A DNA stretch of 64,000 nucleotides. It comes from Gammaproteobacteria bacterium. Its GTDB lineage: Bacteria > Pseudomonadota > Gammaproteobacteria > DSM-16500. The translations under genes were made by a program, and so were the position numbers. The stretch's first letter is position 1; the number at the start of each line of letters is the position of its first letter. The notes below the pieces were generated by a model. It ran no database searches. It saw nothing but the letters and a program-made list of their open reading frames with translations, and had not been told where the DNA came from. The stretch covers positions 1 to 64,000 of the forward strand of contig JAHCAO010000002.1 in NCBI GenBank assembly GCA_019634835.1, read 5' to 3'. Shown piece by piece: positions 54,288-63,447 of the stretch.

Positions 54288-57200
54288 AGCTTATTATAAA
54301 TCGCTTGTTCCTATTGGTATATTATGTCTGCTCGCTGAAGCGATCTGGTTAGCCGGCCCCTATCTAGTATGGGGAGATTATGCGCCACTATCACCACCAG
54401 AAAAGCGAATCTATATTATTTCATTTATCTTTCTCGCCTGGCTGCTTAAATTTCTCGTTATTGACCTCAGCACCCCCAATCCTCTTCAGCATAAAGATGC
54501 AAAAATTCAAAAAAAATTAGTTGAACTACAGAAACGTTTTTACGGTGCTATTCAATTTTTACACAAAACAACCTTGTCAAAACATGGCAAGGTAGTGAGC
54601 TTAAGCTCTCTCCCCTGGCACTTGCTGATCGGCCTTCCTAACGCAGGTAAAACAACATTACTTGCTAACTCTGGTGTTCGGTTTATATTACAAAAACAAT
54701 TTCAAAACCAACATGTGACTGAGTTAGGGCCCTCAGAAAATTGTGATTGGTGGGTAACACGTGATGCCAATATCGTTGATGTTCCAGGGAAATATTTATC
54801 CTCAATTGACAATATGAATCATTCCAGTCAAAACCCGAATATTTGTCCAGCACTCTGGCAATTTTTTCTACGTTTAGTCAAGAGGCAACAAGGAAAAAAT
54901 GGCATCAACAGTATTATCATCGCATTTCCGGCAGCTGAGATGATGGCATTAAACGATCCTAAACTATGCCATCACTTATGGCGTGAACTGCTTCAACGCA
55001 TATACGAAATCCAACGCTATTTTCCTCGCCCAATCCCATGCCATCTTATACTGACAAAATGCGATTTACTCCCTGGTTTTATAGAGTTTTTTGCAGAAAC
55101 AAACAATGAAGAAATTACTCAGCCATGGGGATTTACCTTGTCCCATTTTAAAGAAGGCGGAAAAATTCCCGATTTATTTGCATCCCGCTTTAACACCTTA
55201 ATCAAAAGGATCAATCAACAATTAATATGGCGCTTGCATCAAGAACGAAATCCAATGGCACGACCTTATATTAAAGATTTCCCTCTACAAGTTGAGCGGT
55301 TAAAAGAATTTACATTAGATTTCATTAAAAAACTTTGTTCTACTCGCCTCAATATATCACTACAGAGTATTTACTTAGCCAGTGCGCTTCAGCCCCAGTC
55401 TGAGCCAGAGTCTGATTCCAATGTACTAGAGCAGACAGCTAATACTACTACTGCACGCACTGTACAATTATTTAAAGAACCCACTCCCGCCTCGCGTGCT
55501 TACTTTATCAAGCAATTTTTTACACATGGGCCACTACATCATCCTATTGAACCAACACCAATCAAAAAGATCACCCCGTGGAAACATCGTGCCGTCTATG
55601 CCGCCTCTTTGGGTATGATAGCGGCGACAGCCGCTTTTCTCAGTAAAGATTTCCAACAAGGTGTTAAACAAGCCTATGTCATACAAAAAAATCTGTCTGA
55701 TTACCAATTAAAAATTGCGCAAGTACAAGACCCTGTGGAACATTTAGAGGAAACTCTTACACTGTTAAACACATTACAACCATCCATGAAAGCGGATAGT
55801 CCTAAAATGGACCTATCTCTTTTGTTATCGTTTTATTCCCATAAAGCACAACAAAAAGCCAATGAAGTTTATTATCAAGCATTACAATCTATCTTAATTC
55901 CTGAAGTCAAAAATTATTTTGAAGAATACTTACTGAACCCTGTCAACAAAGAGGCTGACGATATCTATGCGGTTTTAAAAGCATATCTTATGATGGGGGA
56001 TGCCGCTTATTTTGACTCAAACCACATCTCTTCTACCATGCAAGAGATCTTGCCAAAATCACTACACGAAACTGATAGCCATCAATTTATGGTCCATTTA
56101 TCAACGGCTCTCCATTCATCTTGGAAACCCGTATCGCTTAACACCAACACCATTCAAGATACCCGTCAATTCTTAGTTTCACTACCCGCTTTAAAGTTGG
56201 GCTATATCATATTAAAAAATATTGATGCCAATAACACTTTAGACAAAGCTCCCATTGTCACCAGCATAGGAAAAACACCGATATTCCTCATTAAGGAAAT
56301 CACCAATCAATTTCCAACCATGTTCACAGTAAAAGCATTTTCTGCCATCCTTTCTCAAGGGGTAATCACTGCAGCTCAAGAAGCAACATCAGGAAACTGG
56401 ATATTGGGCCGCAATGCAGAAACAAATAAAAACGCTGTCCTTCCAGCCTCCCTAATTGAGCAATTACGCGCTACTTACGTGAATCATTATGTAAGTACAT
56501 GGGAAAATTTGCTCGTGAATGTTCATTTATCCAATCCTTATGATCTGACACAAGCAGATGCCATGATAGTCAGTTTAATCAGCAATACTTCCCCTTTATT
56601 ACAATTACTAAAGACATTACATGATAATACCTACTTTGAACCGATCACTTCATCTAGTCCTAAGTTACAAAGCCTTGGTGCGCTTCTTGACAAAAATACT
56701 CCATCACAAAATTTGCTATATGATATTTTTTCAAGCTTGCAATCTTTACATGCATACTTACAACCTGTATTAAGCGCAGAGAATGAGAAAAAAGCGGCAT
56801 TCGATCTCTTATCCAGCCGGATGTTAAGCCGTGGCACACCAGATGCTATCACCCAATTAAGATTAACTGCTGAAAAAAGTCCTGAGCCTATTAAAACTTG
56901 GCTGGCGAAAATTGCTAATGATAGCTGGAACCTTCTCATGCAAGAGGCTATCCGCTATGTGGATATCTCATGGAAAAATCAAGTCATTCACCCTTACCAA
57001 ACTGACATTGCAAACCGTTATCCTTTTGGAAAATCGACTGAACAAGAAGTAGATATACAAAAATTTATTAATTTTTTTGGCAATCCTGGCATCATTCTTA
57101 GCTTCTATCATGATTACTTACATCCATTCGTTGACACATCTACACCAGATTGGCATTGGAAAAAAATAGATAATCAAGCCATGCCTTTTTCAGAAGAAGC

Positions 57201-57675
57201 GCTACGCCAAATCCAACACGCTATGCGCATCCACCACACCTTCTTCCCTAACGGTGACAATAAGCTTTATGTACAATTTGAATTACAGCCGTATGAATTT
57301 GGAAAACTTATTAAGCGTGTCAAATTTAATATTAATGATAAACAGTTTGTTGATGATAAAACTAGTCTGAAAAATTCGCACATTATTACCTGGCCCAGCC
57401 ACAATCCATCAAACATGATGTCGATCCAGCTTGTCATGAATAGCCAATCATCTATTCATCGTAATTATCCTGGTCAGTGGGGATGGTTTAAGTTAGTGAA
57501 CCAATCCTTTGAAAGTATCCTCAATAAAAAAGAAATTTTACTCAATCTTTCTATGAACGAGGTTCCAGCAAAATATTTATTATTTACTGAAGGGCAGTAC
57601 AATCCATTCTCTTCACTCAATTTACATCATTTTCGTTTACCTCAACAATTAGTCACGGAGAATCTCCATGCTTAA
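54211..57675 (+). CDS. icmF: Type IVB secretion protein IcmF (TssM-like)
   Basis: Up to 1154 residues. Two membrane segments (about 32-52 and 67-85) are followed by a cytoplasmic GTPase-like domain with P-loop GLPNAGKTTLL (141-151), then a third membrane segment (about 455-475) and a long periplasmic region with an IcmF-type C-terminal domain. It partners IcmH. The start is unclear: the longest frame begins 77 nt inside icmH, with the ATG at 54223 and later TTG codons as alternatives. It is longer than the roughly 970 residues in Legionella. The stop overlaps the next gene by 8 nt. Confidence 0.9.
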   Translation: MLSRMKLIKILRNLENRFYTRLQSNEAYYKSLVPIGILCLLAEAIWLAGPYLVWGDYAPLSPPEKRIYIISFIFLAWLLKFLVIDLSTPNPLQHKDAKIQKKLVELQKRFYGAIQFLHKTTLSKHGKVVSLSSLPWHLLIGLPNAGKTTLLANSGVRFILQKQFQNQHVTELGPSENCDWWVTRDANIVDVPGKYLSSIDNMNHSSQNPNICPALWQFFLRLVKRQQGKNGINSIIIAFPAAEMMALNDPKLCHHLWRELLQRIYEIQRYFPRPIPCHLILTKCDLLPGFIEFFAETNNEEITQPWGFTLSHFKEGGKIPDLFASRFNTLIKRINQQLIWRLHQERNPMARPYIKDFPLQVERLKEFTLDFIKKLCSTRLNISLQSIYLASALQPQSEPESDSNVLEQTANTTTARTVQLFKEPTPASRAYFIKQFFTHGPLHHPIEPTPIKKITPWKHRAVYAASLGMIAATAAFLSKDFQQGVKQAYVIQKNLSDYQLKIAQVQDPVEHLEETLTLLNTLQPSMKADSPKMDLSLLLSFYSHKAQQKANEVYYQALQSILIPEVKNYFEEYLLNPVNKEADDIYAVLKAYLMMGDAAYFDSNHISSTMQEILPKSLHETDSHQFMVHLSTALHSSWKPVSLNTNTIQDTRQFLVSLPALKLGYIILKNIDANNTLDKAPIVTSIGKTPIFLIKEITNQFPTMFTVKAFSAILSQGVITAAQEATSGNWILGRNAETNKNAVLPASLIEQLRATYVNHYVSTWENLLVNVHLSNPYDLTQADAMIVSLISNTSPLLQLLKTLHDNTYFEPITSSSPKLQSLGALLDKNTPSQNLLYDIFSSLQSLHAYLQPVLSAENEKKAAFDLLSSRMLSRGTPDAITQLRLTAEKSPEPIKTWLAKIANDSWNLLMQEAIRYVDISWKNQVIHPYQTDIANRYPFGKSTEQEVDIQKFINFFGNPGIILSFYHDYLHPFVDTSTPDWHWKKIDNQAMPFSEEALRQIQHAMRIHHTFFPNGDNKLYVQFELQPYEFGKLIKRVKFNINDKQFVDDKTSLKNSHIITWPSHNPSNMMSIQLVMNSQSSIHRNYPGQWGWFKLVNQSFESILNKKEILLNLSMNEVPAKYLLFTEGQYNPFSSLNLHHFRLPQQLVTENLHA

Positions 57676-58381
57676 AACCCAAAAAATTGAATATCAAGAT
57701 GGCAGTCTTATTTTAGAAGGTTATTATTCGTATGATGATAGTGTTACAAAAAAAAGACCTGCTGTATTAGTGTGTCATGACTGGTCAGGAAAAAATGATT
57801 TTGTTTGTCAGAAAGCAGATCAGTTAGCTGAGCTAGGTTATGTTGGATTTGCAATAGACATGTATGGCAAAGGAAAAATAGGTAATACTAAAGAAGAAAA
57901 AACTGCGCTCATGACACCGCTTGTTCAAGACCGTGCAAAACTACAGCAGAGAATGTTAGCAGCATATGAAACGGTTAAAACATTAGGACCAGTAGAGACT
58001 CCCCATATTGGTGCTATTGGATTTTGTTTTGGTGGCTTATGTGCGCTTGATCTTGCGCGCAGCGGAGCAGATGTGAAAGGGGTCGTTAGTTTTCACGGAG
58101 CATTACATCCGCCTGAAAATACTGCCAAACATCAGATCATGTCCAAAATATTAGTATTGCACGGTTTCGATGACCCCATGGTGACCACTGATCAAGTCAT
58201 TGCGTTCGGACAAGAAATGACCCATGCAAAAGTAGATTGGCAAATAGACATTTATGGAAATGCTATGCACGCATTTACTAATCCGCAAGCTAATGATCCA
58301 AGCTTTGGTACCGTTTATGAAAAGAATGCTGACGCCAGATCATGGGCTGCAATGAAAACATTTTTTAAAGAAGTCTTCTAG
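57668..58381 (+). CDS. Dienelactone hydrolase family protein
   Basis: 237 residues with the alpha/beta-hydrolase fold and a Cys-Asp-His triad: Cys120 (GFCFGG), Asp168 or 169 (HGFDDPM) and His201 (NAMHAFTNP). Such enzymes open dienelactones, but in bacteria without aromatic catabolism the substrate is usually unknown. The ATG overlaps the icmF end by 8 nt, so it is translated with the icmH-icmF unit. No link to secretion is known. Confidence 0.88.
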   Translation: MLKTQKIEYQDGSLILEGYYSYDDSVTKKRPAVLVCHDWSGKNDFVCQKADQLAELGYVGFAIDMYGKGKIGNTKEEKTALMTPLVQDRAKLQQRMLAAYETVKTLGPVETPHIGAIGFCFGGLCALDLARSGADVKGVVSFHGALHPPENTAKHQIMSKILVLHGFDDPMVTTDQVIAFGQEMTHAKVDWQIDIYGNAMHAFTNPQANDPSFGTVYEKNADARSWAAMKTFFKEVF

Positions 58382-58400
58382 GACAGAAATTGCTGAAGAA

Positions 58401-58913
58401 TTAGCATTCGATGGGGTGCATGTACGAATTTTTTGCGGCTAATTCATTTAGCTCGTTGTCTGTCACCCTATAAACTGTCCATTCGCTCATCGGTTTTGCA
58501 CCTAAGCGCTGGTAAAAATTAATCGCGGGCTCGTTCCAATCTAGTACAGACCATTCCATGCGACCACAGTTTCTTGCTTGCGCTAAATGAGCAAGATAAG
58601 CTAACATTTTCTGCCCTATTCCTTTTCCTCTCGCCTCTGGCCGCACAAATATATCTTCCAGATATAATCCAGGTTTACCTAAAAACGTCGAAAAATTATG
58701 AAAAAACACGAGAAAACTAACAGGCTCATCATTCAGATATCCCAACAGCACTTCTGCAACGGGCTTTTCTCCAAATAAACTTTCACGCAGCACTTCTTCT
58801 GTTGCGAGAACTTCATGCGGTAATTTTTCATAATCAGCCAATTCTTTTATAAAAGATAAAATTAATGGTATATCGTTAACCGTTGCCGATTTCATTTGGA
58901 AAATAGAATTCAT
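58401..58913 (-). CDS. GNAT family N-acetyltransferase (diamine acetyltransferase-like)
   Basis: About 171 residues. Signature parts are ATVNDIPLILSFIKELADYE, YLEDIFVRPEARGKGIGQKM (acetyl-CoA loop R-G-x-G-I-G) and MEWSVLDWNEPAINFYQRLG. It resembles spermidine/spermine N1-acetyltransferases. The frame extends to 58958 into the family 2 repeat; starts at 58913 or 58895 are more likely and no start has a strong ribosome site. It is convergent with the dienelactone-hydrolase-like gene. Confidence 0.85.
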   Translation of the reverse strand: MNSIFQMKSATVNDIPLILSFIKELADYEKLPHEVLATEEVLRESLFGEKPVAEVLLGYLNDEPVSFLVFFHNFSTFLGKPGLYLEDIFVRPEARGKGIGQKMLAYLAHLAQARNCGRMEWSVLDWNEPAINFYQRLGAKPMSEWTVYRVTDNELNELAAKNSYMHPIEC

Positions 58914-58933
58914 AGCATTTCTCATGTAAAAAC

Positions 58934-59092
58934 TTATTTTATAGCGGTATTTGAACAAGGCAGCTTCTTTTATTTTTATATGAGGGAAAGTGGACAGGAG
59001 TCCACTTTAGCAAAAGCCGGAAGGGAAACGTCTTTTGCGACCGAATATAAAAATAAAAGAAGCTGCCTTGTTCAAATACCGCTATAAAATAA
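58934..59092. repeat. Dispersed three-way palindromic element, family 2, copy C
   Basis: Arms 58934-58981 and 59045-59092 are perfectly complementary over 48 bp. The 63-nt core is the same as in copy A apart from three or four bases. The arm middle ATTTGAACAAGGCAGC is quite different from copies A and B. It separates the GNAT gene from icmB and abuts the 5' end of the GNAT gene. Confidence 0.9.
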
Positions 59093-59123
59093 AGCCTATT
59101 GACTGATCTTGCACAAATACACT

Positions 59124-62100
59124 TTATTTTGGCAAGCTTTTTACGTCAGGATTTTTAGAATAAGCTTCAAGAATCTCTTCCAATAGCTGATCTGCAATAC
59201 TTAAATTTGACCCTTCTTCAATCACACCTTGGGCTTCTTTAAGAAGCGCCAACCTAGATTCAATTAAATCCTTGACCGACCCAGACGGGAAAAGATTAGC
59301 AAGTACTCGACGAGCTTCCCTAGGACCCAGCTTAGTATAAAGCTTATTGCGCAAACGCGCATCTTCAGCCGTGGTACTAAACGCCCATAATTCAATCGGA
59401 CCCAAGGTATTAGTCAGAAGTTGAGTATTCATTCCTTGTTTCGTTGCAAATTGAGCAAGAAAAGTCGCCCCTCCTTCCCTAGGCCCATGCACACGAGTTT
59501 TTAAAGCAACACGAGCCGTCTCTGATAAACCAAATATTTCTGTAGAGCGCTTAATTGCCTGTTCAGGCCCTGCATCCATAATAAAAATAGACGTACCAAA
59601 TTCCACCATAACTGAATCGAAATCATCCAGTGATTGTGATATCAGTGCGATTTGAACATTCCATTTTCGTCCTTCTCGCATATCCAAGATAACTTGATCA
59701 CGAACAGCGCGTGCTTTTGAAGTACGATGAAACTCATCATAAACAATACGCTTTGAATCTTCCCGAATTTCAGAGATACGCTGCCTATGGTAATCGCGAT
59801 AAGCATCAGGAGAATCTGTTAATGCATCTTCAGTGAGATAATAATGACGTGCAAGTGAATAACGGGCCAACATATACATCACTGCTGTTTGCCGTTCCGC
59901 TGCATCACCACCGCTTTTAGCCACCTCGTCCAAGTCCAGAGAAACAATCCGCGCATCACCAATATCAAACTTGGTGATATTAGAGAGAATGGGATACTCA
60001 CGCACAGCACTCGAAATCATACGGCTAAACGCTTGAATCAGTGGTTCGCCTGTGGGTGCGCGCACCTGACCATATAAATCTTCTATAACTTGTGTCCGGC
60101 AAATAGCAGCAGCATCAGCTAAAAGCGGCATAGCATAACGCTGCGAAAGTAAAGCTTCATGGTGAAATCCAGCTAGAAACAATGCATCGGTCACTTCCCA
60201 CCAAGTGGTACGATCATCGAATACAAAACCAATTTCACTCAAAATATCATCGACTATTGATTCAATACCATGGGTATACGGGTGAGCTTTGCCCTCATCA
60301 GACAAATATTTAAACATTTCATCAACGATTAGTCCTGCCATGTCTGATACACCATCGTAAGGGCGTTCCGCCCCCAGTGGGGTAGCTAAAAGTGTCACAA
60401 AGTTAACTAAAAAGCCACGTTCTTGCGGTGAAGGATAGCGACACCCAAGCTGAGTATCAAAAGGATTAATGGAGTATTCTGGTGTCATACGCAAACGGTG
60501 ATAAGCCACATAATGCCGAATGTCAGGAGGTAACGCTTCTTTTAAAAGTGAAATCAAACCACTACTAGATGGGCCAATATCAATAATTGCAATACGTGGC
60601 AACCGTGTAATGCCTCCAGAAAGACATAACGCTAGATTGATTGCATTAGATAATACAGACTTACCTGAGCCAGGTCGCGCATACATAAGGTCAATCCAGG
60701 TAGTTTGTTGCGCGGATCCGGGTTGATATGCCCATGGCTTACCATCAGGTGAGCGAAGTAATAGCGCACCGTAAGACCAAGCTGATGCTGGACGAGTAAA
60801 TGGCAGCATATAAACCACATCAGACAGAGGAGCAACAGAAGGAGTCGCCACGCTATTTGCTGTAAAACCTAATAAGCTGGATGCAAAACCGGCAAACACA
60901 TCACCAGATACTTCTGACACTTCGCAAGTACCCCAGCCTTCCACTGCCTTAGCAAGTTCTGCTGCTCGCGTGCGCAACAAGCGCACATTACCTTCAGGGG
61001 CCCAAGTAGCAAGGCTCACTTGTAATTTAACCACGGCATCATCTGTATTAACATCCGTTTCTCGCAACAGTTTAACCGCATCATGTACTAATCCATTTTG
61101 TGCAGAAGTGAAACTTAAAATTGCCGCCATAGCAGACTTAAAGCTTAATGTTGAAAGACCACCGCTCTCAATTAAAAATGAAATGCGCCATGGCACGCGA
61201 GTTGGCAAAGTACGTGCAAATAAAGCGATAAACGATTTTAAATCTTGAGGAAACAAGTCAATAAATACTGGTGTGTAAATCCTATCTCCCGCACGAAGCG
61301 TGCGTAAATCTACCAGATATGCATCACGAGGAAATAGTTGTCTGGACAGGGGAGGATACATTAATCCAGATATTTCACTTTGAGGCGGCCTCATGTCACG
61401 AATAGGAACTTTATCTCCTGGTAATACACCCTTCCAATCCTTAGCAGTAAAATCAGGGTCACATGAAGATCTCATGGCGTACACTGCGTCATGCACCTCA
61501 AGCAGCGTGCAATAAACATTTAATGCGTTAAGATCAGTCACAAAAGAACGGACAAATGAAGTATGCGCTTCTCGTAAATCGGGAATAGCAGCTATTAAGT
61601 TCTGGGCATTTTTAAATGGCGGAATCTTGTGCTCTCGAATAAAATTCAGCTTCTCTTTAGTTGAACGTTTTAATTGTTCTGCACTTAACGAATAAGGACG
61701 CGTCCACAACACAAAATATAATTCTTCATGTGCACAATATTTTGAAATGTAATTGACTCGCTCAGAAAACAAATCATCTAAGTCTAAGTTCAGACGTTTT
61801 GCTGTTGCTTTTGCTGGTGTCAGGATGTCTTCAATTTCTGGTTTAACAGCATCTCGATCATAAGAGAAATATACTTGCACAACATGGCCAGGTCGCTTAA
61901 GGGTCGCTTGTAAACTTTGAGTCAACCCTTGATGAATCATATCAAACTCTTCTTGTCCTATTAGTCTGGTGACTCCATAAACACGAACCACAGATAGAAG
62001 AGAGCCATCACGCGCAACCAAGGTATGAGGACTATCGGCAGTTTCAAGATCACAATAAGATTCAGCAGTCTGTTTTAGCTCCGTACTAAACCATGCTAAA

Positions 62101-62150
62101 ACAGCATCGATACCATCTAAAAATGGATCTATAAAGGTGCGATCACGCAT
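59124..62150 (-). CDS. icmB: Type IVB secretion ATPase IcmB/DotO
   Basis: 1008 residues of the VirB4-like ATPase family. Walker A ARPGSGKSVLS has its lysine at 497; Walker B-like RIVYDEFHRTSKA comes later, about 795. The N-terminal DotO-type region starts MRDRTFIDPFLDGIDAVLAW. DotO forms the cytoplasmic hexameric ATPase ring with DotB and energises translocation. Length and order with icmJ and icmD match the Legionella/Coxiella operon. The downstream side is closed by a family 2 repeat. Confidence 0.96.
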   Translation of the reverse strand: MRDRTFIDPFLDGIDAVLAWFSTELKQTAESYCDLETADSPHTLVARDGSLLSVVRVYGVTRLIGQEEFDMIHQGLTQSLQATLKRPGHVVQVYFSYDRDAVKPEIEDILTPAKATAKRLNLDLDDLFSERVNYISKYCAHEELYFVLWTRPYSLSAEQLKRSTKEKLNFIREHKIPPFKNAQNLIAAIPDLREAHTSFVRSFVTDLNALNVYCTLLEVHDAVYAMRSSCDPDFTAKDWKGVLPGDKVPIRDMRPPQSEISGLMYPPLSRQLFPRDAYLVDLRTLRAGDRIYTPVFIDLFPQDLKSFIALFARTLPTRVPWRISFLIESGGLSTLSFKSAMAAILSFTSAQNGLVHDAVKLLRETDVNTDDAVVKLQVSLATWAPEGNVRLLRTRAAELAKAVEGWGTCEVSEVSGDVFAGFASSLLGFTANSVATPSVAPLSDVVYMLPFTRPASAWSYGALLLRSPDGKPWAYQPGSAQQTTWIDLMYARPGSGKSVLSNAINLALCLSGGITRLPRIAIIDIGPSSSGLISLLKEALPPDIRHYVAYHRLRMTPEYSINPFDTQLGCRYPSPQERGFLVNFVTLLATPLGAERPYDGVSDMAGLIVDEMFKYLSDEGKAHPYTHGIESIVDDILSEIGFVFDDRTTWWEVTDALFLAGFHHEALLSQRYAMPLLADAAAICRTQVIEDLYGQVRAPTGEPLIQAFSRMISSAVREYPILSNITKFDIGDARIVSLDLDEVAKSGGDAAERQTAVMYMLARYSLARHYYLTEDALTDSPDAYRDYHRQRISEIREDSKRIVYDEFHRTSKARAVRDQVILDMREGRKWNVQIALISQSLDDFDSVMVEFGTSIFIMDAGPEQAIKRSTEIFGLSETARVALKTRVHGPREGGATFLAQFATKQGMNTQLLTNTLGPIELWAFSTTAEDARLRNKLYTKLGPREARRVLANLFPSGSVKDLIESRLALLKEAQGVIEEGSNLSIADQLLEEILEAYSKNPDVKSLPK

Positions 62151-62212
62151 TCCTTTGTCCTTGTTTCACCATGAATATCCACCAAATCATATCATCCCCA
62201 GCAGCAACTGAA

Positions 62213-62349
62213 CCTGTAGCGTTTCACTTAGGTGTTCTCTTAACTTGGATCCTACCAGTGGATATTCGTTTTCATGCTCGTAAACTACGTGTGAAAACAA
62301 ACACCCACTGTCACCCATGATGCTTACTCCTAAGTGAAACGCTACGGGT
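62213..62349. repeat. Palindromic multi-branch element, family 1, copy c
   Basis: Outer arms CCTGTAGCGTTTCACTTAGG (62213-62232) and CCTAAGTGAAACGCTACGGG (62329-62348) pair almost perfectly. The inner stem (from GTGGATATTCGTTTTCA) carries loop TGCTCGTAAACTACGTG. It fills the 203-nt gap between icmJ and icmB inside the secretion operon. Confidence 0.85.
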
Positions 62350-62353
62350 CTAT

Positions 62354-62986
62354 TTATTCACTCTTGGTAGACTGCTGCTCTGCCTCCAATTCTTGCAATG
62401 CCGCTGCTGCCCAAGCATCCAGCTGCACTTTAAATTTCACATGCGATGGCAGCAAACGCATGTCTTTCAATATATCAACTTTTTTCTTAGGTGCCTGTGT
62501 ACGGTATTCAATGATCATTTGCCCCATAATAGCTGGATTACTCGTACCTGAACCAAATTTGTTTTCGACAATTTGACTGCGAAACTTTAAGCTGCGATAA
62601 ATAGACTGAGCACTGTCTTGATACCCGGTATTATTTTCCATCGCACAAAAAAGTACATGACAAAAACTATTTAAATCTCTTTGACTAATTTCAGGCAAAT
62701 AAATTAATTGGCCGCCACCCATCTCATCTATACCAACAGATTGCAGAAATAAGCATTGCGAGCAGAAACAACATGCTGTGATCATATTGCTCAATTTGTT
62801 ATTCGCATAATTACCGTCAAGGTTAACGACTTCCTGATATTCTTTAGCTTGAAATCCACAATATTGACAAGTGTATTGATCACGCCCAAAAACACGCTTT
62901 TGGGCTGGCAAAAAACCTTTGTCTTCCTTACGTCTAACAAAGGCTCGCCACCCTGACAAATTCACCGCCAGTAAAAGATTATGCAT
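62354..62986 (-). CDS. icmJ: Type IVB secretion protein IcmJ/DotN
   Basis: 210 residues. The zinc site is visible as C40-x2-C43 (YTCQYCG) and the cluster C72/C73/C75/C78 (ACCFCSQC) of the HNH-like fold. IcmJ/DotN is part of the type IV coupling complex with DotL and IcmS/W. The order icmD-icmJ-icmB is conserved. The family 1 repeat follows the stop codon almost at once. Confidence 0.95.
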   Translation of the reverse strand: MHNLLLAVNLSGWRAFVRRKEDKGFLPAQKRVFGRDQYTCQYCGFQAKEYQEVVNLDGNYANNKLSNMITACCFCSQCLFLQSVGIDEMGGGQLIYLPEISQRDLNSFCHVLFCAMENNTGYQDSAQSIYRSLKFRSQIVENKFGSGTSNPAIMGQMIIEYRTQAPKKKVDILKDMRLLPSHVKFKVQLDAWAAAALQELEAEQQSTKSE

Positions 62987-63004
62987 AGCAGTCTTTATGC
63001 ATAT

Positions 63005-63373
63005 TTAAAATGAAACAACACCAGAAATACTGGCTTGTACGCCGCTTGCACCAAACAACGTTTCGCCAGAAACCCTAAACACTGTCGGAATAAAAATAAG
63101 TGCCGCGCCTACAAATAACAAAGCGATGGGTGTTCCAATTGGAATTTGGGTTGGATTATCTTTATGTGCTTTAAACTTTACGATAGCACCTACCGCAAAT
63201 GCCATCCCAGCAACGTAAGATGCAGCAGTAACTAACCTTGCAATATTAGCGATATTCTGCCTAGCAGTAGCAGCAACTTGTCCAATACCCAATTGTTGAT
63301 CTTGTTGCGCCAGAACAATAGTTCCCGCTACAAGACAAGCCATACCCAATATTCCTAGAATCACTCTTTTCAT
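63005..63373 (-). CDS. icmD: Type IVB secretion protein IcmD/DotP
   Basis: 122 residues. A signal-peptide-like start (VILGILGMACLVAGTIVLA) is followed by a second membrane segment (AASYVAGMAFAVGAIVKF) and a third (TPIALLFVGAALIFI). It shares a weak pattern with IcmC (membrane pair and KFK.HKD... loop), as is normal for these two. AAGGAG precedes two ATGs; the second (6 nt spacing) is preferred. Part of the inner-membrane Dot/Icm complex. Confidence 0.93.
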   Translation of the reverse strand: MKRVILGILGMACLVAGTIVLAQQDQQLGIGQVAATARQNIANIARLVTAASYVAGMAFAVGAIVKFKAHKDNPTQIPIGTPIALLFVGAALIFIPTVFRVSGETLFGASGVQASISGVVSF

Positions 63374-63447
63374 TTTCATCTCCTTAAAATATTAAAATCT
63401 AAAACATCTCCTCTACACTACCTGGTACATTGTACATGATGTTTGTT

